Part shown: piece after piece, positions 44,756-54,131 of the stretch
Layout: every line of letters starts with the position of its first letter
Position numbering within the stretch: the first letter of the stretch is position 1
Assembly: GCF_009296025.1 (NCBI RefSeq)
Contig: NZ_CP045178.1
Span: 7,378,001-7,442,000, forward strand
Length of the DNA: 64,000 nt
Reading direction: 5' to 3'
Source of the DNA: Streptomyces tsukubensis
Lineage (GTDB): Bacteria > Actinomycetota > Actinomycetes > Streptomycetales > Streptomycetaceae
Position numbers and translations under genes: made by a program
The notes under the pieces: generated by a model
Database searches by the model: none
What the model was told of the DNA's origin: nothing
Seen by the model: only the letters and a program-made list of their open reading frames with translations

Positions 44756-45896
44756 TGAGGTGCCGCGGAGTTTCCGGACAGGTCCCCCAACTATGATTGG
44801 GGGCCGTCTGGAGAGGTGGAACAATTGTCGCGTAGGAATGGGCGTTGTTCGCCGGAGTTGAAGCAGGAATCTGTCCGTATGGTGGTGGATGGTCCCCGTC
44901 CGATTGCCCAGGTGGCCAGGGAACTGGACATCAATGAGACCACCCGGGGAATCGGGTGGCCGCCCACCGGTGCAGTAGCGACGGGAACGATCCCACCCCG
45001 GCATCGGGGGACAGGACAGAGCGGGAAATCCAGCTGGAACGCGAGAACCGGAAACTCCGCGAGGAAAACGATTTCCCGAAAAAGCAGCAGGCTTCTTCGC
45101 GGCAGACAAGCGATAACAGCCAAATACGAGCTGATCGACGCGGAGAAGGACCACCACCACATCGTCGACCTGTGCACCTGGCTGACGGTGTCCCGTTCCG
45201 AACGAGTCAGCACCGAGACGGTCCGCCACCTGATGCGCGACCTCGACCTGACCCCCTGCCAGCCCAGGCCCTGGCGGCCAGCCCCCACCGACCCCGACCG
45301 CCGCCACCGGCTACCCGACCTGATCCGCCGCGACTTCCTCGCCACCACCCCCGGCACCAAACTTGTCGGCGACATCACCTACATCCCCACCTGGGAAGGC
45401 TTCCTCTACCTGGCCACCGTGATCGACTGCTGCACCAAAAAAGTCATCGCCTGGGCCATGGCCGACCACTACCAGACCCCGCTCCGCTCATCGAAGCCGC
45501 CCTCACCATGGCAGCCCTCAACACCCCCCTCACCCCCGGAGCGATCTTCCACTCCGACCGAGGATCGAACTACACCTCCGACGCCTTCGCACGGAAACTC
45601 AAAAGCCTCAACCTGCGCCAGTCCGTCGGCCGCACCGGCGTCTGCTGGGAAAACGCCATGGCAGAATCGTTCTTCAGCACCCTCAAGAACGAATGGCTCA
45701 ACCGCTTCGAATTCACTACCCGCAGCAAAGCACGCACCCGGGTCGTCAGATACATTGAGGGCTTCTACAACCCCAAACGCCTACACTCCGCCCTCGGCTA
45801 CCGAGCACCCCAAGAAATAGAAGACGAACACCAACAACCCCCACTCGTCGCATAAAAAACAAACAAACCACTGTCCGGAAAACGCAAGGCCCCTCA
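44756..45896 (+). mobile_element. IS3-family insertion sequence, defective
   Basis: A 1141-bp element bounded by 26-base imperfect inverted repeats: TGAGGTGCCGCGGAGTTTCC... at 44756-44781 and its partner at 45871-45896, both ending inward in TTTCCGGACAG. No clear target duplication is seen (GAC against AAC). The transposase genes inside are broken. Confidence 0.85.
44816..45855 (+). pseudogene. IS3 transposase OrfA/OrfB, frameshifted
   Basis: The start of OrfA (CSPELKQESVRMVVDG) breaks off after INETT and resumes in another frame (EIQLERENRKLREEN). OrfB keeps its DDE catalytic residues in GDITYIPTW, FHSDRGSNYTS and CWENAMAESFF, but a 5-base duplication (CGCTC twice at 45480-45489) puts the second and third in another frame. 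The helix-turn-helix part of OrfB also looks shortened. The element cannot move by itself. Confidence 0.85.
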
Positions 45897-46100
45897 AACG
45901 AACCCGTTGCTGTCGTTCCCCACACCAACAGGTGTTGCCTGCGGCGGCTTGTGCCGCAGAAGCGTATCCGTACCCGGTTCGCGCCCCTGTCCCGTGTTCT
46001 TTGTGTGCTGGCCGCGAGGACGTGCGTCAGCAGTGAATCCGCCGACGGACTCCCCCACGGGCCGCAACCAACGGGTTCCGTGATCGTTTTCCTGTTGGGC
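45897..46100. other. Gap between two insertion sequences
   Basis: No gene recognised; residual DNA between the IS3 and IS701 elements. Confidence 0.4.
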
Positions 46101-47714
46101 TTAGGGGTCCTTGCAATAGGGGAGTCCGAGCCGCGGGGGCCGGCACCGCACCTCGCGGTGTTGCCGAAAAGCCCTAGTAGTGCTTGGTCATGTTGGTGCG
46201 GGGTCTGGCATGTCGCGGTGACAGGTGGGGCAGGCGCCGGTCCAGGTCGCGAGGAGTGTCTGCAGCTCGCGGACGACTCGGTAGAGGCTCAGGCCGACGC
46301 CGTCTCTTTTGGGGATCTGTTCAGTCGCTGAAGGGTGCAGAAGGCGTGGGCGACCGAGACGAGGGTGACGTGGTGGTGCCAGCCTGGCCAGGTTCGGCCT
46401 TCGAAGTGGGCCAGGCCCAGGGCCTGTTTCATCTCGCGGTAGTCGTTCTCGATGCGCCAGCGGAGCTTCGCGGTGCGCACGAGGACGGGCAGCGGGGTGG
46501 TCTCGGGCAGGTTGGAGAGCCAGAACTGCACGGGCGCGTCCTGGTCGGCGGGCCATTCGGCCAGCAGCCAGCGGACCGGAAACTCGCTGCCTGGTGTGGC
46601 TTTGCGGATCTCACGTCCGGCGGGCCGGATCCGCAGGGCCACGAAGCGCGAGTACATGCGCTTGAACCCGCTGCGTCCGCTGCCCGGCCGCGATCCTTCC
46701 CTCCACTGCACCGGCCGTGCGGAGGATTTGCCGGCCGCGATGACCAGGCTCTTCACCTGCTGGGCCGGCTCGGGGTAGGCAGGAACCGGTCGTGGGCCCC
46801 GGCCGGAGTAGGCCGGGGTGCATGGCTGTGCGTCTTCGGGTTGCGCGGTGGTCGTGGTCGAGATGCCCACCACGTAGTCGAGGCCGCGTTCTTCCACGCC
46901 GATCCGGAAAGCGGCGGTGTCCCCGTAGCCGCCGTCGGCGATGACCTGGGGTACCTCGATGCCCCAGGACCGCGTCTCGTCGATCATGTCGAGGGCCAGC
47001 TGCCACTTCTCAACATGGCCCACCTGGGCAGGAATGGCACATTTGTCACGGCGGGCCACTGTGGCCCGGTCGGCCTTCGGCGAGGCGGGATCCCAACTAC
47101 CGGGCAGGAACAGACGCCAGTTGACGGCCGCGGAGGCACCGTTGGAAGCCAGGTGCAGCGAGACTCCGGCCTGGCAGTTGGTGACCTTGCCCGCGGTGCC
47201 GGTGTACTGCCGGGTCACGCACGCCGACGCGTCCCCGTCCTTGAGGAACCCGGTGTCATCGATGACCAGCGCGGTCGGTTTGATGACCGGCTGCATGTGC
47301 CAGGCCAGCCGGGCCCGCACATGCGCCGCATCCCACGGGCTGGAGGTGACGAAGTGGGCCAGCGCCTGCCGGTTCCCGTCCTCGCCCAGGCGGGCAGCCA
47401 TCGGCTCCACCGACTTACGCCCGCCGTCCAGCAGCAGACCCCGCAGATAGACCCCGCCCCACCGGCGCTGATCCGCCCGCGCGAACGGCTCGAACATCTC
47501 CGCCGCGAAGTCCTCCAGATCACACCGGACCGCAGCCAACTCCTCACTCAGCACACACGATCAACGACACGACCGATCAAGAAGACACGCCACCGCAGAC
47601 CGCACATGACCAAGCCCTACTAGTAGCTCCGCTACGAGGGCTCTCCGGCGCCTTGCGACGCACGGCACCAGCCCCCGCGGCCTGATCGGACTCCCCTATT
47701 GCAAGGACCCCTAA
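46101..47714 (-). mobile_element. IS701-family insertion sequence
   Basis: An element of about 1.6 kb with nearly perfect terminal inverted repeats: TTAGGGGTCCTTGCAATAGG at 46101 and its complement ending at 47714, continued inward by GGAGTCCGA. A second, looser inverted match (the GGTCATG/CATGACC region) extends the symmetry about 90 bases inward. Confidence 0.8.
46289..47554 (-). CDS. IS701-family transposase
   Basis: A 421-residue DDE transposase. VIDDTGFLKDGDASACVTRQYTG with the first catalytic aspartates, VIADGGYGD, and the WRIENDYREMKQALGLAHFEGR glutamate region are characteristic of IS701. The GTG at 47554 is a likely start. The extreme C-terminus, SLYRVVRELQTLLATWTGACP, is still readable at 46188-46320 but in another frame, so the last about 40 residues are lost by a frameshift near 46310-46330. 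Whether the shortened enzyme works is unclear. Confidence 0.85.
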   Translation of the reverse strand: MLSEELAAVRCDLEDFAAEMFEPFARADQRRWGGVYLRGLLLDGGRKSVEPMAARLGEDGNRQALAHFVTSSPWDAAHVRARLAWHMQPVIKPTALVIDDTGFLKDGDASACVTRQYTGTAGKVTNCQAGVSLHLASNGASAAVNWRLFLPGSWDPASPKADRATVARRDKCAIPAQVGHVEKWQLALDMIDETRSWGIEVPQVIADGGYGDTAAFRIGVEERGLDYVVGISTTTTAQPEDAQPCTPAYSGRGPRPVPAYPEPAQQVKSLVIAAGKSSARPVQWREGSRPGSGRSGFKRMYSRFVALRIRPAGREIRKATPGSEFPVRWLLAEWPADQDAPVQFWLSNLPETTPLPVLVRTAKLRWRIENDYREMKQALGLAHFEGRTWPGWHHHVTLVSVAHAFCTLQRLNRSPKETASA

Positions 47715-47722
47715 GGTGCGCG

Positions 47723-47962
47723 TCAGTCGTCGAAGGTGTTGGTGCAGGCGGCGTCGGCGGAGGGGTTCAGGGCCCCGCCGGCGTCCACGTTGAAGCCGCA
47801 GGCACCTACCGGGAGGCCCACGGGCGCGCCGGTAGCATTCCCGGAGATGACGCCGGGAGAGCCGACCGCCGCGCCGATGGCGTCGGAGTCGGCGGAGGCG
47901 ATACCGGCGCTGCCGAGGAGGACAGCGGCGCTCACCGCGAGGACGGCGATGGTCTTCTTCAC
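47723..47962 (-). CDS. Short chaplin-like secreted protein
   Basis: A 79-residue protein with a signal peptide (KKTIAVLAVSAAVLLGSAGIASA) and a single chaplin-type domain: SPGVISGNATGAPVGLPVGAC then FNVDAGGALNPSADAACTN. Short chaplins (ChpD-H) are exported, surface-active amyloid proteins that coat aerial hyphae and spores. The two cysteines and the PVxxPV-x-C and LNPx motifs are kept; the usual GN-T-x-N is less conserved. The GTG at 47962 follows AAGGAGA. The gene lies 9 bases beyond an IS701 end, outside the usual core chaplin locations. Confidence 0.85.
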   Translation of the reverse strand: MKKTIAVLAVSAAVLLGSAGIASADSDAIGAAVGSPGVISGNATGAPVGLPVGACGFNVDAGGALNPSADAACTNTFDD

Positions 47963-48672
47963 AGGAATCTCCTTCAAGACGTGGAAACGGGCGGCCGATC
48001 GAACCCGCACAGCCCGGCACGGATCTGAGGCGCAGGCGCCTGGGCGTCCGTGCCCTTCCAACGGGCCGACCGGGCCGGTGGACACGGCCGCCGCCCCCCC
48101 TACGGGCGCCGCGTTCACACCGACGGCCCCTCGCGCGGGAGCGGCCACGCCGAGAACACCGCCCCGCCGGCCGTGAGCTTGACTCCGTCGGCGGCCGTGT
48201 GAGCGTCAGCCGGTGACGTGTAGGTGGCTGGCTGCTCGCCGAGAGCGGGTTCGGTAGGCGATGTGAGTGACGTTGCAGGCCAGGCTGGTTGGTACGTGCT
48301 GGGCGTGCTTTTTTGGCGGGCACCGGTACGGGTTTTGCGCAGGTCGAAGGTACGGACGTCCCGGCGAGGGTGACTTCGGAACCGGCGCGGCGGATCGAGC
48401 AGCGCGGCTGGCCGTCCTGGGTGTGCCGGCCCAGGTGGTTGTGCTGCTGGATCTCGTGCAGTTCACGGGCCACACGGTCCGGACCATGTGGCAAGGGGGA
48501 TGTCGGACCTGCCCGGCCGGCGGTGTTGCGCCGCCTCGTTCGGGTGAACACCGCGCGGCCGGACCCCCGGACCGGGTGCGACACGTGTCGGATGCCGTGG
48601 GGGAGCAGGGCCCGCTCCCCTCCTCTTCCCGCCCGCCCGGTGCGGGCCCGAGATGAACAGGACACACGCCCG
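47963..48672. other. No gene supported; divergent upstream region
   Basis: About 700 bases between the chaplin-like gene and the PDZ gene. Frames on both strands are open but Arg/Pro/Ser-rich and unconvincing. It must hold promoters for both genes. Confidence 0.45.
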
Positions 48673-49449
48673 ATGCACCGTTCCAGAAGTCCGTGGGCAC
48701 TCACCGGCCCCGCCGCCACGCTCACCGCCGTGCTCGTCGCGGTCGCGTTGCCCCCCGCCCACGCGGTCACCGCCGCCCCCGCTCACACACCGGCCGCGGT
48801 CTCCCACGCGCCGCGAGCCGTGATGATCCCGCCGCAGCAGGATGTACCCGAACTCAACGCGCCGGGCGACCCGGTGGACGTCGTCTTCCCGCCCGACAAC
48901 CGGACCCGTCCGGGCACCGGTCGCTTCACCGTCACCGCACCGCCCCACACCCGCATCACCGCACTCGGCATGCGCTGCCTGACCAACAGCTCCTGCTCCG
49001 CGGCGATCGCCGGTGACGGCTCCACCGCCACCGTCACCCTGCGCCGGGGGCGCTGGACCTTCTCCAGCCCCGTCACCGTCACTCTCCAGGCATCACCCAG
49101 CGCGCCACTGCCCGGCGGCCGCTACGCCGGCGTCTTCACCGCCGGCAACGAGTCCCAGCCTTTGACGGTTGAGATCACCGAGGGTAACCAGGGCACCCTG
49201 GGAATCTCCCACAAGGACGCCCCCGACCGTGGCGGAGCCCAGGTCGTCTTCGTCGGCCGCGGCGGGGCCGCCGACACCGCCGGCATCCGCGAGGGCGACA
49301 TCATCACCAGCATCAACAACACCCCGGTGACCACCTCGAACGAGTTGCGCAACGCACGGCTGGGCAAACTCCGCCAAGGCGCCACCATCCCCGTCACCTA
49401 CCGCCAGCCCAACGGCACCACCCGCACCACCCAGGTCACCCTTACCTGA
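48673..49449 (+). CDS. Exported PDZ-domain protein
   Basis: A 258-residue protein with an N-terminal signal sequence (LTAVLVAVALPPAHAVTA). A beta-rich middle domain contains a CLTNSSC cysteine pair. The C-terminal PDZ domain (about residues 170-258) has GTLGISHKDAP as carboxylate-binding loop, AADTAGIREGDIITSINNTPV, and a final GATIPVTYRQPNG strand pair. There is no protease domain, so it is likely a binding or adaptor protein in the cell envelope. The ATG at 48673 has AGGA 10 bases upstream. Confidence 0.8.
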   Translation: MHRSRSPWALTGPAATLTAVLVAVALPPAHAVTAAPAHTPAAVSHAPRAVMIPPQQDVPELNAPGDPVDVVFPPDNRTRPGTGRFTVTAPPHTRITALGMRCLTNSSCSAAIAGDGSTATVTLRRGRWTFSSPVTVTLQASPSAPLPGGRYAGVFTAGNESQPLTVEITEGNQGTLGISHKDAPDRGGAQVVFVGRGGAADTAGIREGDIITSINNTPVTTSNELRNARLGKLRQGATIPVTYRQPNGTTRTTQVTLT

Positions 49450-49506
49450 ACCACACCCGGCGCCGGCCGGGTCCCGCCGCACCCGAACCCGGACGGCCGT
49501 CACGGC

Positions 49507-50398
49507 ATGTGCCGGGTTCGGGTCCAGGCGCCCCGCGGCGATGCCCTTCTTCGCCTCACAGGCGAAGAACACCGACGTGTGCGCCCAGCATCAGGCCGAG
49601 CAGAACTCATCGACGGGATCACCGCCGAGCTGACCGTCCTCGCCGGCTTCGACCAGGACCTCGCCGCCGAGGCCACCCGCACCAGCAACCGGATACGCGG
49701 CCTGCTCACCCAGTTCCCCCCCAGCCTGGAACGCGTCCTCGGACCCCGGCTCGACCACCGGGCCGTCACCTGGCTCCTCGAACGCCACGGCTCCCCGGCC
49801 GCCCTGCGCAAAGCCGGACGCCGCCGCCTCGTCACACTCATCCGCCCCAAAGCCCCCCGCATGGCCACCCGGCTCATCGACGACATCTTCGACGCCCTCG
49901 ACGAGCAGACCGTCACCGTCCCCGGCACCGGCACCCTCGACACCGTGATCCCCTCCCTGGCCCGCTCCCTCGCCGCCGTCCATGAACAGCGCCGGGCCCT
50001 GGAAACCCGGATCAGCGCCCTGCTGGAGGCCCACCCTCTTTCCCCGGTCCTGACCTCGATGCCCGGGGCCGGCGTCAGGACCGCCGCCGTCCTGCTGACC
50101 ACCGTCGGCGACGGCACCAGCTTCCCCACCGCCGCCCACTTCGCCTCCTACGCCGACCTCGCCCCGACAACGAAGTCGTCGGGAACCTCGATCCACGGCG
50201 AACACGCACCCCGAAGCGGCAACCGGCAGCTGAAGCGCACCATGTTCCTCTCCGCCTTCGCCTGCTGAACGCCGATCCCGCCTCCGCGCCTACTACGAAA
50301 AACACCGCACCAGCAGCAAAACCCACACCCAGGCACTCCTCCGCCTCGCCCGCCAACGCATCAACGTCCTCTTCGCCATGCTCCGCGACGGCACCTAA
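49507..50398 (+). pseudogene. IS110-family transposase, 5' truncated and frameshifted
   Basis: The sequence matches the second half of IS110-type DEDD transposases: LTVLAGFDQDLAAEATRTSNRIRGLL, then LTSMPGAGVRTAAVLL and FASYADLAPTTKSSGTS, the transposase-20 domain. The DEDD N-terminal domain is missing. A frameshift near 50268 ends the frame at FLSAFAC, and the true tail (AYYEKHRTSSKTHTQALLRLA) continues in another frame up to a TAA near 50398. It is a dead remnant. Confidence 0.85.
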
Positions 50399-50645
50399 TA
50401 CGAACCCCGAACCCCCACCGTCATCCTCGCCGCATAACCAGACCGAACCCCCCACAACCGGCACCACAGACCTTGACGAAAGACATAGAGGCACCCCCCT
50501 TCAGGGCCTCTATGTTCACCGAGCCGGGGGAGGTAGGGCGTCTTCCTCTTTCGGGTGGAGCCCGGCCCAACCCGTTGATCACCCAGGGGATCCGGTTCCA
50601 CACTTTGCGCAACTGAGTATTCGTCGGGCTTCGCTGGGAGAAATC

Positions 50646-51077
50646 ATGCTCAAAGTCAAACGGGCGCACGTGACCGTCGCAGCCTCCGTCGCCCTCGCGT
50701 TGGCCGCGGGAGGTGCGATCGCTACCGCCACAGAGAGGGGAAGCCGGGCACCTGCCGCCGTGCCGGTCGCGGTGGCCCCCTATGCACGGGCCGCCGGGAT
50801 CGTGGACAGCGCGGGGAACATGAGCCGGGCGAAGGGGATTTCGTCGGTCAAGCGGGTCTCGAAGGGCCGGTACTGCGTGAAGGTCTCCGCTTCCGGCTTC
50901 GACGTCAGAACGGCCGTGCCGCAGGTGTCGCTGGGCATCACCAAGGATCTGAACGTCGCCATCGAAGTCTCCCGCGGTCTTCAGTCCGCGTGCGGAAACG
51001 ACACCAAGTCCCTCTTCGTCCGGACCATCCGGAACAACCTCGTCAACGACGAGCCCTTCGCCGTGACCATCGCCTGA
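50646..51077 (+). CDS. Small exported protein
   Basis: A 143-residue protein with a signal peptide (VTVAASVALALAAGGAIATA) and a soluble mature part containing two cysteines (YCVKVSASG, SACGND), likely a disulfide-closed beta fold. The ATG at 50646 follows GGGAGA. I do not recognise the family. It is one of several small exported proteins in this stretch. Confidence 0.75.
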   Translation: MLKVKRAHVTVAASVALALAAGGAIATATERGSRAPAAVPVAVAPYARAAGIVDSAGNMSRAKGISSVKRVSKGRYCVKVSASGFDVRTAVPQVSLGITKDLNVAIEVSRGLQSACGNDTKSLFVRTIRNNLVNDEPFAVTIA

Positions 51078-51193
51078 CCGATAGCGCAGCGCCTGCGAGC
51101 ACCCGTAAGGGTGACGGACACCGAAAGCATGATTGCCGCCTTTCTTCACGGAAAGGGTGGAAACATCTGTTTCCTCGCGAAAGGGGAGTAGCC

Positions 51194-51505
51194 ATGAGGG
51201 CTTTCGGAATGGCACTGGCCGCTGCCGGTGTCGCCGCGACGCTGTGCGCCGGGTTCCCGCTCAGCGCCCAGGCTGCCACCGGGTCGTTCACTTATACCGT
51301 CTACGGTCACCAGCGGATCATCAACGGCCCGGCCGACGGCCGGTGCTACACCGTGGGCAATGCCAGCGGCGACGTGTCCAACAACACCGACCAGGATGCC
51401 CTCCTCTACACCGGGCGCAACTGCACCGGCGACATCGCCCGGTCCGTCAGTGCCGGCGACACGGACGAAGACGTCGCCTTCGAGTCCGTGGTGTTCGGGA
51501 GCTGA
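51194..51505 (+). CDS. Small exported protein
   Basis: A 103-residue protein with a signal peptide (GMALAAAGVAATLCAGFPL, cleavage after AQA). The mature part is short and beta-rich with two cysteines (GRCYTVGN and GRNCTGD), a pattern seen in small secreted antifungal or crystallin-like folds, although no family is certain. The ATG at 51194 is set by AAGGGGAG. It lies 116 bases after the previous exported protein. Confidence 0.75.
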   Translation: MRAFGMALAAAGVAATLCAGFPLSAQAATGSFTYTVYGHQRIINGPADGRCYTVGNASGDVSNNTDQDALLYTGRNCTGDIARSVSAGDTDEDVAFESVVFGS

Positions 51506-51933
51506 ACCACCGGACGGCAGCGGGTCCCGGCCGGATGGGCGGGCCCGCTGCCGTGTGTTCCGCACAGTCCGCCCGGCCCGGCAGCGGCGCCCGCCATGGC
51601 CGATGCCGGCAGCAGCGACCATGGCCCGGGGAGGGGACGCAGCGATCCGGCCGCCCTGCCCGTCATTGCAAGGTCACACCCCGGCGGACCCCTGCGCCCA
51701 CCGCCAGGAGCGCGGGCACTACGCCAATGTCCGTCCCCGGCAGCGCGTTCGCCGTCGCGACTCCGGTCCCGGGAAGGGATGCGAGTCTCCCGTGCCGCCG
51801 GATGTCCCCACGAGGACGACTCTTCACGCAACCGAGCCCGGGGAAGGTCGGAGGCGGCGACGGATTCCCACAGGCGAGCCGCGGTGCCCCGGGGGCTGGG
51901 ACTTCCTGCCCCCGGGGCACCACTGGGCATGTG
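51506..51933. other. No gene supported
   Basis: Convergent gap between two small exported protein genes; no coding frame or clear terminator identified. Confidence 0.4.
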
Positions 51934-52104
51934 TCAGTCGTCCAGCCAGGCCGTGGAGCTGATGTCGCGCACCACGTTGCCGCCGGTGCTGACCAGGGTC
52001 TCGCCGGTGGTGTAGAAGCCGTCGTCGGCGGCGGCGTTGCCAGCTACGCCGAGGACGGCGAGGCCGGCCAGCAGGATCGCGGCGGTCGTGGATCGGATCT
52101 TCAT
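51934..52104 (-). CDS. Very small exported peptide (56 aa)
   Basis: A 56-residue product with a signal peptide (IRSTTAAILLAGLAVLGVAG, likely cut after the AAA) leaving a mature peptide of about 30 residues with the pattern DDGFYTTGETLVSTGG and ending WLDD. It starts at the ATG at 52104, with AGGAGAT 5 bases upstream. The mature part is acidic and free of cysteine. I do not recognise it; small secreted peptides like this can be morphogens, antimicrobials or signals. Confidence 0.65.
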   Translation of the reverse strand: MKIRSTTAAILLAGLAVLGVAGNAAADDGFYTTGETLVSTGGNVVRDISSTAWLDD

Positions 52105-52662
52105 GGTGATCTCCTGTTCGGAATGAGCAAGTCGGGCCTGCCGTCTGTCGGGGCCTCGCTCGCGAGGCGGTGTCCGGGGCGGATCGCCGTCACCCGGGAT
52201 ATTGAGGGGCCGGGCCGACCGGTAACGAGGGCGTCAGTCTTTCCAGCCGTTCGGGGACCAGCCGTACCTGACCGGGTGACTCCCAGCCTCCGGCTATTAC
52301 CCGCCGCGACGGTCAACAGAGGAAGCGGACAGCTTCGGGACGAGTCTCGCCGGGCCTTCTCCCTCGCCGTCCTGTACGACGGAGTCCATGTCCGACAGCT
52401 CGGGCGTCTCCGCCTCGGCGGTGGACGTGTTCACCGTTTGCTGAAGGGACGGCTCGGTGGACGGCGGGGCGTAGTTCTTTTGGGACGAATACGCTCCCCC
52501 GTTGCGATGCCGCACCGCTGGAGAGAAACGTTTATGCAGGTCAGGGTGGCGTTCAGGTGGTTTGGCGGGGGCAGTCTGAGCCCTTGGAGGGTGCGCTCTC
52601 ACTGGCCTCGTGAGTGCCGTTGCTCTCTGTGGATGTCAGGTGCTGATCTCGAAGGAGTGCGA
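52105..52662. other. No gene supported
   Basis: About 560 bases between two small secreted-protein genes. A minus-strand frame around 52320-52440 has an ELSD segment reminiscent of RiPP leaders but no ribosome-binding site. Confidence 0.4.
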
Positions 52663-53027
52663 ATGAAGCGAATCATGCAGAAGGCGGGAACCCTCTCGGC
52701 GGTGGCCGTGGCGGGACTCGGGATGCTTGCCCTGCCGGCAGGCACGGCACAGGCCGCACCGGTTGCCCGATGGTCGTCGCGGTCTGTACGTGGTCGGGAA
52801 CCGGCTTCCAGGGCAACTTGAACGTCTACTACAACGAGGAGCCGCAGATCCCGCCCACGCGGAGCGTGAAGAACCAGGACCTCAACCGCTGGTGTTTCTA
52901 CGAGAAGCCGTTCTTCGAGGAGGGGGGCCGGACGCGTGAGGTCGGGAAGTTCGAGAACGTGAAGGACCTCGGGTTCCAGGCCCGCTCCGCCAGGCAGGAG
53001 GCCTGCCAAAACGGCGGGGAGGACTGA
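52663..53027 (+). pseudogene. Small exported protein interrupted by a frameshift
   Basis: The ATG at 52663 (GAAGGAG upstream) encodes a good signal peptide (AVAVAGLGMLALPAGTAQA). The frame then leads to a stop near 52820. The adjoining frame, from about 52765, encodes a convincing mature part (VVAVCTWSGTGFQGNLNVYY, then RWCFYEKPFFEEGG) ending at 53027. One base lost near 52765 explains both. The intact protein would be about 120 residues with three cysteines. A sequencing error is an alternative explanation. Confidence 0.7.
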
Positions 53028-54131
53028 GTCAGGTCCTGGACGGGAGCGGACGAGGTGCCCGGCAGTGCGCCGTAGAGGCCCGTACCGGTTCGCGGTATCC
53101 GGTGCGGGCCCCTTGCCACTGTGCGGATGACCTGAGCGCTTTCGCCCGGTCGGGCCCCCGTCGCGGTGCATGGCCGATATGTGGGAGGGCGCGCTTCCCT
53201 CTCCGAGGTTCAGTGGCCTTCAGCAGCACAACCGCGGCCCCGACCGCCACATGGGGGTTGCGAACGGGACCACAGCGGGTCTGTACGGGGCCGACGGCCG
53301 CTGTTGTGTACACGGGCAGAATGCCGCGGACGAGGTCGGCGGCCGTTCACGGCCCGGCCATACTTCCCGTGACCGGATTATGCGGAGAGCCGGGGGCCAC
53401 GGGCAGCAGGATGCCGTGGCTGACGGTGCCGGCTGTCTCCCCGAGACCGGTTTCATGAGCGCTGTAGACCCTGGGGACGACACCTTTCTTGTCGTTCCAC
53501 AGGGACCGCGCGGCGCTCCAGGCGGCTTCGCGGGCGGCGGTGATGGGGAAGCTGGCGACAGCGTGCTTGAGGAGTTCGACATCCCGGGTGGCGATCTTGA
53601 CGATCTAAGTCTCGAACTCGGCACGAACCTCCTCGGTGCCTGCCAGAAGGTCATTGACATGCTCGTAGTCCTGATGGACCGCTGACGATTCGGCCGTACG
53701 CCGACCTTGTCCAGTCCCGACGCGTGGCCTCGGTGCAGCGCCTTCAGTACGCGGGGGAGTTCCAGGAGGTTGGCGGCTGCGGCGCGGTGAAAGGCCGACG
53801 CGTTCGTCTCTGCGTGAATGAGCGGGACGCGGATCGGATCGGCAGGTCGGTCTTCTTGAGCGGCTTGCCGGCGGTTTCGTGCAGGCGCTGGCAAGCTTCT
53901 ACGACGCGGACGCCGGCGATGTCGTCCAGGCCGAGCTCGCCTCCGACGCCGCGGCCGCAGCCCGGGGCTGCGCAGAGCCGCCTCGGATCGCGGCCCCCGT
54001 GCTGCCGAGGTCGAGCTGTCCTTCGATTTCTCGGCGACCGGGCGAGGCCGTCCACCGCACCCGCTGATCGCCTGTATCCGGCATGGAAGCACTGTGCTGA
54101 GCTGCCGGGATCCCTCATGACGCAGCAGCAT
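53028..54131. other. Decayed region without a supported gene
   Basis: About 1.1 kb with many short frames. The minus strand near 53700-53900 has a protein-like stretch (HETAGKPLKKTDLPIR, later AANLLELPRVLKALH) spread over different frames, so an old gene may have decayed here. I cannot name it. Confidence 0.4.

Noticed and set aside
52297..52602. RiPP precursor on the minus strand (ELSDMD segment)
   Set aside because: No ribosome-binding site, an atypical core and no modifying enzyme nearby; the ELSD match is too short to trust.
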